Of a stretch of DNA of 64,000 nucleotides, positions 9,127 through 16,992 are shown piece after piece. The DNA is from Pseudanabaena frigida (GTDB lineage: Bacteria > Cyanobacteriota > Cyanobacteriia > Pseudanabaenales > Pseudanabaenaceae). The DNA lies in the NCBI GenBank assembly GCA_003242085.1, contig QBML01000029.1, positions 1-64,000 of the forward strand, given 5' to 3'. The position numbers and the translations under genes were made by a program. Within the stretch, counting starts at the first letter, position 1. Every line of letters begins with the position of its first letter. The notes beneath the pieces are model-generated. The model did no database searches. It had not been told where the DNA came from and saw only the letters and a program-made list of their open reading frames with translations.

Positions 9127-9494
9127 TAAGACAAAGCATCCCGTAACATCGCTAACTTTTCAGGCAAAATGCGATAGTAAATCCAAGTTCCACGACGCTC
9201 TTTAGTCAGTAACCCTGCTTCATATAAAACTTTGAGATGATGGCTGACCGTTGGTTGGGCTAAACCTAACGTCTCTACCAATTCACAGGCGCATACTTCT
9301 TGGCTGGGTTGAGCCGCAATCAAACTCAAAATTTGCAAACGTGCAGTTTCGCCCAATACGCGAAAGATACTAGCTAATAAAGCTGTGTCCTCAAGTTGTA
9401 ATCGCCCAGCCATAAGTGGCGGACAACATCTCGTTGCGATCGCAGCGTCTTTGGATGAGTCAATCATAGGTTGAGAAAGTTTCATAGTTTTCAT
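9126..9494 (-). CDS. arsR: ArsR/SmtB-family metalloid-responsive repressor
   Basis: 122 aa winged-helix protein. Residues 66-71 (EVCACE) are the metal-binding box with Cys68 and Cys70, typical of As(III)-sensing ArsR; an N-terminal Cys-Cys pair (23-24) could supply further thiolate ligands. Recognition helix: LAQPTVSHHLKVLYEAGLL. It is divergent from the arsenic GAPDH/arsJ operon, with palindromes in the shared intergenic region, so it should repress both directions and release on arsenite. Start ATG at 9494; a second ATG lies three codons later. Confidence 0.92.
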   Translation of the reverse strand: MKTMKLSQPMIDSSKDAAIATRCCPPLMAGRLQLEDTALLASIFRVLGETARLQILSLIAAQPSQEVCACELVETLGLAQPTVSHHLKVLYEAGLLTKERRGTWIYYRILPEKLAMLRDALS

Positions 9495-9529
9495 CTTGAC
9501 ATATCCCCATCAAAACAATCAAAATATCG

Positions 9530-9563
9530 ATCAATATAAATATTGATTTATATCAATATCTTG
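9530..9563. promoter_or_regulatory. Candidate ArsR operator
   Basis: Perfect palindrome ATCAATAT-AA-ATATTGAT (9530-9547), followed by a second, ATCAA-TATC-TTGAT (about 9551-9564). It lies between divergent arsR and the arsenic GAPDH gene. ATCAA-type palindromes are typical ArsR-family sites; the binding itself is inferred. Confidence 0.65.
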
Positions 9564-9578
9564 ATGATAGGTGAAAGT

Positions 9579-10598
9579 ATGGCAGTGCGCGTTGGTATTA
9601 ATGGCTTTGGTCGGATCGGTAGATTGTCTCTGCGAGCTGCTTGGGAATTTCCCGAATTAGAATTTGTGCATATCAATGAAATCAATGGCGGCGTAGAAGC
9701 GGCTGCGCATTTACTCAAATTTGACTCAGTACATGGACGCTGGTTGCCTGATGTGCAAGTAATAGGCGATCGCATAGTCATTGACGATCGGAAATCAATC
9801 CAAAAAATCAGCTTTAGCGAATATGCCAAACCCGAATTAGTCAACTGGCAAGAATTAGGCGTAGATCTGGTGCTGGAATGTTCTGGCAAATTCCGTACCC
9901 CCGAAACCCTAAATCCCTATTTCACCAAAGGCGTAAAGAAAGTCATCGTGGCGGCTCCTGTGAAGGAGGAAGCCCTAAATATCGTGATGGGAATTAACGA
10001 TTATCTCTACGATCCCGAAAAGCATCATATTCTCACCGCCGCTTCATGTACTACCAATTGTCTTGCACCTGTAGTGAAAGTCATCCATGAAGGCTTAGGA
10101 ATTAAGCATGGTGTGATTACCACGATTCATGACAACACAAATACCCAAACCCTCGTCGATGCACCGCACAAAGATCTGCGCCGTGCTAGGGCTTCGGCTT
10201 TATCGCTAATTCCGACTACTACGGGATCGGCAACAGCAATAACTCTCATCTATCCCGAACTCAAGGGCAAGTTAAATGGATTAGCTGTGCGCGTACCTTT
10301 GCTGAATGCTTCGCTGACGGATTGTGTGTTTGAAGTAGAAAGAGAAACCACAATTGAGGAAGTCAATCAATTATTAAAAACAGCCGCCGAAGGTGAACTC
10401 AAAGGAATCTTAGGCTATGAAGAACGTCCCTTAGTTTCCATTGATTATAAAGACGATTCGCGATCGTCGATTATTGATGCTCTCTCGACAATGGTGGTCG
10501 ATCGCACTCAGGTAAAGATTTTGGCTTGGTATGACAACGAATGGGGCTATTCCTGTCGCATGGTGGAATTAGCGAGAAAAGTGGCGATCTCTTTATAA
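9579..10598 (+). CDS. ArsJ-associated glyceraldehyde-3-phosphate dehydrogenase
   Basis: GAPDH fold with the N-terminal NAD motif [12 protein letters not shown], catalytic Cys in [14 protein letters not shown] and the C-terminal [12 protein letters not shown]. Divergence from housekeeping Gap and position beside arsJ identify the arsenate-detoxifying form. It uses arsenate in place of phosphate to make 1-arseno-3-phosphoglycerate, which ArsJ exports. The frame is open from a TTG at 9543, but those 12 codons lie on the operator palindrome. ATG 9579 with AGGTGA upstream is the likely start. Confidence 0.92.
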   Translation: MAVRVGINGFGRIGRLSLRAAWEFPELEFVHINEINGGVEAAAHLLKFDSVHGRWLPDVQVIGDRIVIDDRKSIQKISFSEYAKPELVNWQELGVDLVLECSGKFRTPETLNPYFTKGVKKVIVAAPVKEEALNIVMGINDYLYDPEKHHILTAASCTTNCLAPVVKVIHEGLGIKHGVITTIHDNTNTQTLVDAPHKDLRRARASALSLIPTTTGSATAITLIYPELKGKLNGLAVRVPLLNASLTDCVFEVERETTIEEVNQLLKTAAEGELKGILGYEERPLVSIDYKDDSRSSIIDALSTMVVDRTQVKILAWYDNEWGYSCRMVELARKVAISL

Positions 10599-10600
10599 AA

Positions 10601-10635
10601 GCAAAATTGAGCGTGCGAAGCACGCTCAATTTTGC
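10601..10635. repeat. 16-bp hairpin between the arsenic GAPDH gene and arsJ
   Basis: GCAAAATTGAGCGTGC and its perfect complement around loop GAA, in the 61-bp gap. It has no strong T run, so it may be an mRNA-stabilising or attenuating hairpin rather than a full terminator. Confidence 0.7.
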
Positions 10636-10659
10636 TGCAAATATTCTTTTAGAAAACCT

Positions 10660-11919
10660 ATGACCTCTTCTACTGCATCTCAATCAAACTTCAAAAACTA
10701 TGTGCTAGTCACCCTCACCTATTGGGGATTCACGATTACCGATGGTGCTTTGCGGCTATTGGTATTGCTCTACTTTAATAACATTGGCTATACGCCGATT
10801 CAAATCGCTTCGCTATTCCTATTCTATGAAGTCTTTGGAGTCGTTACCAACTTCTTAGGCGGATGGATTGGTTCGCAATTAGGGCTAAAAGTTACACTCT
10901 ATACAGGGATTGGCTTACAGATTTTCTCCTTAGTGCTGTTATCTTTTCTTAACCCTGAATGGGCGCAATGGCTAGCGGTTCTCTATGTGATGATTGCCCA
11001 AGCTTTTTCAGGAATTGCCAAAGACTTAACCAAAATGAGTACTAAAAGTGCAATTCGCTTAGTTGTACCGCAAGATGCTCAATCGGCTTTATTCAAATGG
11101 GTTGCCATTCTCACAGGTTCTAAGAATGCCCTTAAAGGCGTAGGCTTTTTTGTCGGCAGTGCTTTATTAGGGCTATGTGGCTTTGTGAATTCCCTATGGA
11201 TTATGGCGGCAGGATTATTCCTGCTCTTGTTTACAGGATTATTTCTACCAAAGGGAATGGGCAAAATCAAAGCAAAAGTTAAGTTCAAACAACTCTTTTC
11301 CAAAAGTCCTGAAATTAATCTTCTATCCGCAGCGAGATTCTTTCTCTTTGGTTCTAGAGATGTTTGGTTTGTAGTGGGATTGCCTGTATTTTTGCGAAGT
11401 GTTTTAGGTTGGTCGTTTTATCAAGTTGGGGGCTTCTTAGCTTGCTGGATAATTGGCTATGGCATTATTCAATCCCTTGCACCGACATTAATTAAGCGCT
11501 TCGGATCTGGTCAGCCGCCGCGATCTCAAACCGTGCGATTTTGGACAACTTCTCTAATAGCTGTTCCTGCGATTATCGCGATCGCTTTGCAATTAAATCT
11601 CCCTGCAAACCTAGTAATCATCGGCGGCTTACTGATTTTCGGTGTAGTCTTTGCCTTTAACTCATCGGTACATTCTTACCTAGTTCTCGCCTTTACCGAT
11701 GATGACAAAGTAGCCCTAAATGTTGGCTTCTATTACATGGCAAATTCGGGCGGACGCTTAGCAGGAACGGTTCTCTCTGGTTTGATTTATGAATTTTATG
11801 GGTTGGTTGGCTGTCTGTGGGTATCCGCAATCATGGTTTTAGCCGCCGCCGTGATTACGCGCAAGTTACCCGATCCTCAGACGAGTAAAGCGATCGCATG
11901 GAAATCTGACGGAGACTAA
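10660..11919 (+). CDS. arsJ: Organoarsenical efflux MFS transporter ArsJ
   Basis: 419 aa, about 12 membrane segments, major facilitator family. The start NYVLVTLTYWGFTITDGALRLLVLLYF and the segment AFSGIAKDLTKMSTKSAIRL are typical of ArsJ. It exports 1-arseno-3-phosphoglycerate made by the preceding dehydrogenase; the unstable compound then decays to arsenate outside the cell. Together the two genes give arsenate resistance without an arsenate reductase. Same operon as the dehydrogenase. Confidence 0.92.
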   Translation: MTSSTASQSNFKNYVLVTLTYWGFTITDGALRLLVLLYFNNIGYTPIQIASLFLFYEVFGVVTNFLGGWIGSQLGLKVTLYTGIGLQIFSLVLLSFLNPEWAQWLAVLYVMIAQAFSGIAKDLTKMSTKSAIRLVVPQDAQSALFKWVAILTGSKNALKGVGFFVGSALLGLCGFVNSLWIMAAGLFLLLFTGLFLPKGMGKIKAKVKFKQLFSKSPEINLLSAARFFLFGSRDVWFVVGLPVFLRSVLGWSFYQVGGFLACWIIGYGIIQSLAPTLIKRFGSGQPPRSQTVRFWTTSLIAVPAIIAIALQLNLPANLVIIGGLLIFGVVFAFNSSVHSYLVLAFTDDDKVALNVGFYYMANSGGRLAGTVLSGLIYEFYGLVGCLWVSAIMVLAAAVITRKLPDPQTSKAIAWKSDGD

Positions 11920-11958
11920 TGCATTAAGATGATTTCATCCTAAATCGAGGTCATTTTT

Positions 11959-12867
11959 ATGGCTCATCATCACGAACACAGTCATGCTCCTAAAACCTAT
12001 AATCGTGCTTTTTTGTTTGGCACAGGGCTAAATATTGGCTTTGTCCTAGTTGAAGCTTGGTTTGGGTTGGTCACCAATTCGTTAGCATTATTAGCAGATG
12101 CAGGACATAACCTCAGCGATGTTTTGGGATTATTATTAGCATGGGGGGCTAGTTATCTCGTACAGCGTCCACCTAATCACAAATATACCTATGGACTACG
12201 CCGTTCTTCGATTTTGGCAGCTTTGATTAATGCAATTCTGTTACTGCTAACTATGGGTGGTATCACTTGGGAAGCGATTCGCCGCTTGCAAGAACCGAGC
12301 GCAGTGGCTGGTGGTACGGTGATTTTAGTCGCAGGGATCGGTGTGGCGATCAATACGATTACAGCTCTCCTATTCATGTCAGGACGTGACAAGGATATGA
12401 ACATTCGGGGCGCATTTTTGCACATGGCAGCCGATGCTTTGGTTTCAGTGGGTGTTGTGCTGGCAGGAATTGCGATTTTGCTAACAGGTTGGCTTTGGTT
12501 CGATCCAGCGATTAGTTTGATTATTGTTGTCGTGATTGTCGTGGGAACATGGAATTTATTCAAAGAAGCTTTGGAATTAATTCTTGATGGAGTTCCTAAA
12601 CAGATCGAACCGATCGCAGTGCGGACGTTTTTACAAAATTTGCAAGGCGTAACCCAAGTTCACGATCTGCATATTTGGGCAATCAGTACGACCGAAACGG
12701 CTCTTACCGCGCACCTAGTGATACCAGAAGGAAATGGAGGCGATCGCTTTCTTACCGATACTTGCGAAGCTCTTCATGCTAATTTTGGTATTGACCACTC
12801 AACCCTACAAATTGAATCTGGCGATCCAGCGTATCCGTGTCATCTAGAGCCAGAGAGTCATGTGTAA
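11959..12867 (+). CDS. Cation diffusion facilitator (Zn/Cd/Co-type efflux)
   Basis: 302 aa CDF protein with six membrane helices and a C-terminal cytoplasmic domain. The transport site is the two HxxxD pairs, HNLSD on helix 2 (His50, Asp54) and HMAAD on helix 5 (His155, Asp159), the pattern of Zn/Cd exporters of the CzcD/ZitB group. The N-terminus is His-rich (HHHEHSH). It begins 39 bp after arsJ, so it is probably the third gene of the ArsR-controlled operon. A paralogue lies at 34732. Confidence 0.9.
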   Translation: MAHHHEHSHAPKTYNRAFLFGTGLNIGFVLVEAWFGLVTNSLALLADAGHNLSDVLGLLLAWGASYLVQRPPNHKYTYGLRRSSILAALINAILLLLTMGGITWEAIRRLQEPSAVAGGTVILVAGIGVAINTITALLFMSGRDKDMNIRGAFLHMAADALVSVGVVLAGIAILLTGWLWFDPAISLIIVVVIVVGTWNLFKEALELILDGVPKQIEPIAVRTFLQNLQGVTQVHDLHIWAISTTETALTAHLVIPEGNGGDRFLTDTCEALHANFGIDHSTLQIESGDPAYPCHLEPESHV

Positions 12868-12910
12868 AAATTATAACGAAATGGGCTTTACATAGTTTTT
12901 GACTCTATTA

Positions 12911-12940
12911 TTAATATATCGATGCATATCGATATATTAA
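12911..12940. promoter_or_regulatory. 30-bp palindromic operator before the thioredoxin-permease pair
   Basis: Thirteen-base arms TTAATATATCGAT and ATCGATATATTAA flank GCAT and are perfectly complementary. They lie 54 bp before the thioredoxin start. The ATCGAT core and AT-rich arms resemble ArsR-family sites. The adjacent arsR at 9126 or a regulator elsewhere may bind. Confidence 0.65.
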
Positions 12941-12994
12941 GCTTGTTGGCAAGATTTTTCAAAACTGATAAGCCATAGAATTTAGGAGAGCTCT

Positions 12995-13237
12995 ATGGAT
13001 ACGGTCAAAATTGAAATTTTGGGCACGGGCTGTAAGAAGTGTCAACAGTTAGAGGAAAATGCTAAACAAGCTGTGGCAAATCTGAATCTCACTGCAGAAG
13101 TTGCGCATATTACCGATCCTGTGGAAATTGCTATGCGTGGGGTGATGTCTACCCCTGCAATGACCATTAATGGCAAGGTTGTAAGCAAAGGTCAAGTAAT
13201 TAGTACAGAGCAAATTCAACCACTATTGCAACGTTAA
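12995..13237 (+). CDS. Small thioredoxin-like protein (MTH895/TM0996 type)
   Basis: 80 aa. Starts MDTVKIEILGTGCKKCQQL with redox pair Cys13-x-x-Cys16. The cis-Pro segment STPAMTINGKVV near residue 51 completes a glutaredoxin-sized thioredoxin fold. Such proteins are commonly encoded beside DUF318 permeases under ArsR-type control, as here, and may reduce or hand over a thiol-bound metalloid; that role is inference. AGGAGA lies 7 nt upstream of the ATG. Confidence 0.85.
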   Translation: MDTVKIEILGTGCKKCQQLEENAKQAVANLNLTAEVAHITDPVEIAMRGVMSTPAMTINGKVVSKGQVISTEQIQPLLQR

Positions 13238-13294
13238 AGGGAGAAAGCCATTTATCCCTTTGATTGGCTCGCAACTCAGATTGTCACTAAACTT

Positions 13295-14233
13295 TTGGGG
13301 CTAGAAATCGCCTCACATTTAGGATCGAGTCTGCACTTCTTCCTCTACGATGTGCCGAATGTTTTAACATTGCTGATTGTGATTAGCTTTATTGTTGGTA
13401 CATTTCAGAGTTTTTTAGAGCCAGAACGAGTTTGTTCTTTGTTAGAAGGAAAGCATACTTTTGCTGGAAATGTTTTGGCGGCAATGGTGGGAATTGTCAC
13501 TCCATTTTGTTCCTGTTCTGCGGTTCCCTTGTTTATTGGATTTTTAGAAGCAGGTGTTCCTTTAGGCGTGACTTTCTCCTATCTAATGGCTGCGCCAATG
13601 GTCAATGAAGTTGCGGTGATCTTGCTGTGGGGATTATTCGGACTGAAGGTTACGCTGATTTATATCGGCTTTGGTGTGGGCTTAGCGATCGCTTCTGGCT
13701 ACATCATCGGACTTCTAAAATTAGAAAAATGGGTAGAACCCTTTGTATGGGAACAGCAAAGATCTCGTCAAGGTATGGTTATTGAAGATGAAGACAACCT
13801 CGAACCTGCTCTGAATTGGAATCAAAGATTTGAGCAAGGCAGATATCAATCCAGCGAAATTGTGCGATCGGTATGGCTGTATGTATTACTTGGTATTGCG
13901 ATCGGCGCAGGAATACATGGTTACGTGCCGACCGATTTTATTGTTAAACATGCAGGTTTCAATAACCCTTTAGCCGTTCCCCTTGCCGTGATTTTGGGTG
14001 TGCCACTCTATGCCAATATTGCAGGAGTTATGCCAATTACCGAAGCTCTAGTCAATAAGGGAATGCCGATGGGTACAGTTTTAGCTTTCACGATGGCGGT
14101 TACTGCCCTATCCCTTCCTGAAATCGTGATTCTCAAAAAAGTTTTACAACCCCAACTTTTAGTTGTATTTGTGGGTCTAATGACTATTGGCATTATCAGT
14201 ATCGGGTATATCTTTAATGTGCTGCTACTATAA
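13295..14233 (+). CDS. DUF318/YraQ-family permease (ArsP-like)
   Basis: 312 aa from TTG 13295, about eight membrane helices. The conserved block TPFCSCSAVPLFIGFLEAGVP contains the CSCS motif of the permease family that includes ArsP (organoarsenical efflux). A second block is AAPMVNEVAVILLWG. The TTG has no ribosome site. The same frame continues upstream to an ATT at 13250 (I-YPFDWLATQIVTKLLG) with GGGAGA 7 nt before it, so the real start may be that non-standard codon. Partner of the thioredoxin gene just upstream. Confidence 0.85.
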   Translation: MGLEIASHLGSSLHFFLYDVPNVLTLLIVISFIVGTFQSFLEPERVCSLLEGKHTFAGNVLAAMVGIVTPFCSCSAVPLFIGFLEAGVPLGVTFSYLMAAPMVNEVAVILLWGLFGLKVTLIYIGFGVGLAIASGYIIGLLKLEKWVEPFVWEQQRSRQGMVIEDEDNLEPALNWNQRFEQGRYQSSEIVRSVWLYVLLGIAIGAGIHGYVPTDFIVKHAGFNNPLAVPLAVILGVPLYANIAGVMPITEALVNKGMPMGTVLAFTMAVTALSLPEIVILKKVLQPQLLVVFVGLMTIGIISIGYIFNVLLL

Positions 14234-14250
14234 AATCGAAAAAAGATAAA

Positions 14251-14283
14251 AAGAGAGGTGACGCAAAGCACTGCCTCTCCTTT
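14251..14283 (+). terminator. Probable terminator of the permease gene
   Basis: Imperfect stem GAGAGG...CCTCTC around GCAAAGC, followed by a short T-containing stretch. Confidence 0.45.
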
Positions 14284-14402
14284 GAGAAAGCTAGACTTAT
14301 TTATATGTCGCCAGATAATTCCTGCAAGTTCTGAGGAAACTAAGTAGAATTATCTAGCTGATTTTTGGCTACCTGTGGTAGCATCTCATGTAAGTCTCTT
14401 GG

Positions 14403-14903
14403 ATGGTAATGGCAAAAGTCCTTGTACTAAATGCATCCTATGAACCGCTGAACATCACAAATTGGCAGCGCGCTATTGTGTTGGTCATAAAAGGCAAAGC
14501 TGAGCAAGTCGAACATAATGGCAAAATGGTTTATCCTGGAATGCCATTGCCGACGGTGATCCGAATGCTGCAATATATCAGCATTCCTTACAAAGAAATT
14601 CCGCTTACACGTCGCAATATTCTCCATCGTGATTCCCACGCCTGTCAGTACTGTGGGCATACGGGTGATGACTTAACACTCGATCATGTCATGCCGCGAT
14701 CGCGCGGTGGTGTTGACAGTTGGGACAATATTATTACTGCGTGCGTGCGTTGCAACGTCAAAAAGGGCAATCGCACCCCTAAAGAAGCCTCAATGCCATT
14801 AAAGAAGCAACCCCGCCGTCCCCATAGTGGGCTGCATTTTGAAGTGACAAAATACCTGCGATCGGGCAACCACAACGAGTGGGAAAAATATATTATCAAC
14901 TAA
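14403..14903 (+). CDS. HNH endonuclease family protein
   Basis: 166 aa. The C-terminal half has a classic HNH/zinc-finger site: CQYCG (first Cys pair), LTLDHVMPRSRGG (catalytic His region), DNIITACVRCNVKKGNRTP (Asn and second Cys pair). The N-terminal half, VLVLNASYEPLNITNWQRAIVLVIKGKAEQVEH, is typical of a widespread conserved HNH family in cyanobacteria and other bacteria whose role is unknown. ATGs at 14403 and 14409 are both possible. Convergent with aar through a shared terminator. Confidence 0.88.
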   Translation: MVMAKVLVLNASYEPLNITNWQRAIVLVIKGKAEQVEHNGKMVYPGMPLPTVIRMLQYISIPYKEIPLTRRNILHRDSHACQYCGHTGDDLTLDHVMPRSRGGVDSWDNIITACVRCNVKKGNRTPKEASMPLKKQPRRPHSGLHFEVTKYLRSGNHNEWEKYIIN

Positions 14904-14940
14904 AAAATAGAGAGCCGCTTCGCGGCTCTCTATTTTTTAG
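14900..14940. terminator. Bidirectional terminator containing both stop codons
   Basis: Perfect 19-bp hairpin CTAAAAAATAGAGAGCCGC / GCGGCTCTCTATTTTTTAG with loop TTC. The stop codons of the HNH gene (14901-14903) and aar (14937-14939) both lie in its arms. Confidence 0.85.
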
Positions 14941-15956
14941 TTGATTAGTGGTCTAAATCCGTGTTTAATCGAAACTTCGCCAATTTTTTCCATGTTTTCG
15001 ATACTGATTTGGTTCCGTCCCCATGAAAAATTGGTATGCCAGCCTTCAAACTCTAGTAGCATCGCTTCGGCAAAACAGGCAAAAAGCTGACGAGCTGGTG
15101 CTGTCATATTTACAATTTTCATGATTTTCCAATCAATATCGAGACTATGCTCGACGATGCCGCCATCGATTACATGAATACCTTCTTCTTGAACGAGAGT
15201 AGACATATTTTTAGGATAACCACCGTCGATCAGGATGCAAGGACGCTTTAGAGTCGTAGAGTCGATCGCCATCCCTTTTGCCATACTTGCCACCCAGACG
15301 ATAATGTCTGACTGCGGTAAGGCTTCTTCGATCGCCATGACTTTACCGCGACCGAGTTGAGCTTGTAGCTCTTGCAAACGTTCTTGATTGCGAGCAACTA
15401 GTAATAGATCTTTGATATTTGTCCTAGCATCGAGCCAACGACAAACCGCACTGCCAATGTCCCCCGTTGCACCACAAACAGTCACCGTTGCTTTTGCTAA
15501 ATCAATACCAAACTTACGGCTAGCTTCCTCAATCTGACGACAAATAATGTAGGCAGTATGGGTGTTACCCGTAGTAAAGCGATTAAATTCCAGTTGAATA
15601 TTCCGTACACTTGACATTTGACTGAGGTTAAAATTCTCGAAAATGATCGAAGAAAATCCACCCAAAGCGGTGATATCAATATCGTGTTTTTGCGCGTGAG
15701 CCATCGCATTAAGGATCTTGCGAATAGCCGTTTTAATTTTGCTGCCTGCCAACATTTCAGGTAAGAAGCAGGATTCCACATACAATCCTTCGATCTGCTG
15801 ACCTGTTGCACTCGTAACTTTGATGCGATCGACGATTTGGGGCGGGGCGCTACACCAAAATTCCAAACCTTGATCGGCGTATTCGGGATAGCCTAATTCC
15901 CTTGCTACAGACTGAGCGTGTTCAAGACTTGTCAAATGCCCAATGAGACCAAACAT
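14937..15956 (-). CDS. aar: Long-chain acyl-[acyl-carrier-protein] reductase
   Basis: 339 aa, normal length. Reduces fatty acyl-ACP to fatty aldehyde with NADPH, the first step of cyanobacterial alkane biosynthesis. The nucleotide motif [14 protein letters not shown] lies at mid-protein and the catalytic cysteine is Cys294 (LFACFAEA), the acyl-thioester residue of the family. Starts [15 protein letters not shown] as usual. Lies downstream of ado on the same strand, the usual cyanobacterial order. Confidence 0.97.
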   Translation of the reverse strand: MFGLIGHLTSLEHAQSVARELGYPEYADQGLEFWCSAPPQIVDRIKVTSATGQQIEGLYVESCFLPEMLAGSKIKTAIRKILNAMAHAQKHDIDITALGGFSSIIFENFNLSQMSSVRNIQLEFNRFTTGNTHTAYIICRQIEEASRKFGIDLAKATVTVCGATGDIGSAVCRWLDARTNIKDLLLVARNQERLQELQAQLGRGKVMAIEEALPQSDIIVWVASMAKGMAIDSTTLKRPCILIDGGYPKNMSTLVQEEGIHVIDGGIVEHSLDIDWKIMKIVNMTAPARQLFACFAEAMLLEFEGWHTNFSWGRNQISIENMEKIGEVSIKHGFRPLIN

Positions 15957-15978
15957 CGATTGCGGTTACCAGTTTTTT

Positions 15979-16108
15979 ATTAGCAGTTAGCTATTAGCTA
16001 TTAGCTGTTAGCTGTTTTATTTAGAATTTTTAGAAATAATAATTTCTTTTTTGAAAAAAGATAATTAGCTGTTGGCGATTAGCTAGACGCTAACAGCTAA
16101 CAGCTAAT
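15979..16108. repeat. TTAGC(T/A)-repeat inverted element between ado and aar
   Basis: Short head-to-tail TTAGC/TTAGCTGTTAGCTGT units on the left (15979-16015) face their complement on the right. The core arms ATTAGCTGTTAGCTGT (16000-16015) and its perfect complement (16093-16108) enclose a 77-nt AT-rich loop. It fills almost the whole ado-aar gap and could act as an attenuator or a small mobile remnant. Confidence 0.7.
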
Positions 16109-16113
16109 TTCCC

Positions 16114-16809
16114 CTATGCAGCTACTAAACCCATTGCAGACATTCTCATAATGTCGCGGGTATTAAAGCCAATTTTGCCAAGGCTTTCGCCATATTGAAT
16201 CATGAAGTCTTCAACCAAAGCTTCTTTTTCCATACCAAGAACTTTGGCATCGGTTTCGACTTGGTTAAGCATTTTCCAAACTATGGGCAAGTTTTGACGA
16301 TTGGCTTGCTCAAGGGTTACCTTGGAATCATCAAAATGATTTTGCAACCAATTTTCGCCAAAGTTAAGATGCAAATATTCGTCTTTGACCACGCCCTCAG
16401 TGATTTTGCGCGCAAAAGGATCGGCTACAGGTATATAGATGTTATAAGCCGCGATCGCAAAGCACTCAATGATAAGTGATTGAATCAGCAGACAGGTAAC
16501 AATATCTTTTGTTGCAAATGCTTTCTGGAAATTGCCATGTAATTCAGCAAAGAATTGTCGAGCAAAATCCATGTCAGGGGTGACGTTGAGGTTTTTACCA
16601 CAAGCTGTAAAACCTTTTTTGTGACGATCCTCCATTTTTGCCAATTTGGTAAAATCTTCAGTAAATTCGGGCAGTAGCTCCGCTAATTGGAGATAGTTGC
16701 TGTACGCCTCAGCTTCGCCTTCAATGACGATCGCATTGATACGACTGTAGGCATCGCGATAGCTTTCGGTTTTATAATCGATTGCTATAGCTTCGAGTAT
16801 TTGCCCCAT
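16114..16809 (-). CDS. ado: Aldehyde-deformylating oxygenase
   Basis: 231 aa ferritin-like di-iron enzyme converting fatty aldehydes to alkanes plus formate. All six metal ligands of the cyanobacterial enzyme are at the expected positions: Glu32, Glu60, His63, Glu115, Glu144, His147. The gene lies upstream of aar, which makes its substrate. About 180 bp of non-coding sequence separates it from divergent glyS and should hold both promoters. Confidence 0.97.
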   Translation of the reverse strand: MGQILEAIAIDYKTESYRDAYSRINAIVIEGEAEAYSNYLQLAELLPEFTEDFTKLAKMEDRHKKGFTACGKNLNVTPDMDFARQFFAELHGNFQKAFATKDIVTCLLIQSLIIECFAIAAYNIYIPVADPFARKITEGVVKDEYLHLNFGENWLQNHFDDSKVTLEQANRQNLPIVWKMLNQVETDAKVLGMEKEALVEDFMIQYGESLGKIGFNTRDIMRMSAMGLVAA

Positions 16810-16992
16810 GTGTTGCCTCTTTCAGAATTCCTGCTCAATAAAAGTTAATCTATAGCTATTTTATGCTAAGTGGCACAGCGAATAAAATTAAAACCCAAAC
16901 AGCTAGAGTCCTTACCCAATAACAGCGACACCAGCACCTTAGGTTTTTACACACCAAAGCGCTAAACTGAAATAGTCCCTCAACTCGTAGTT

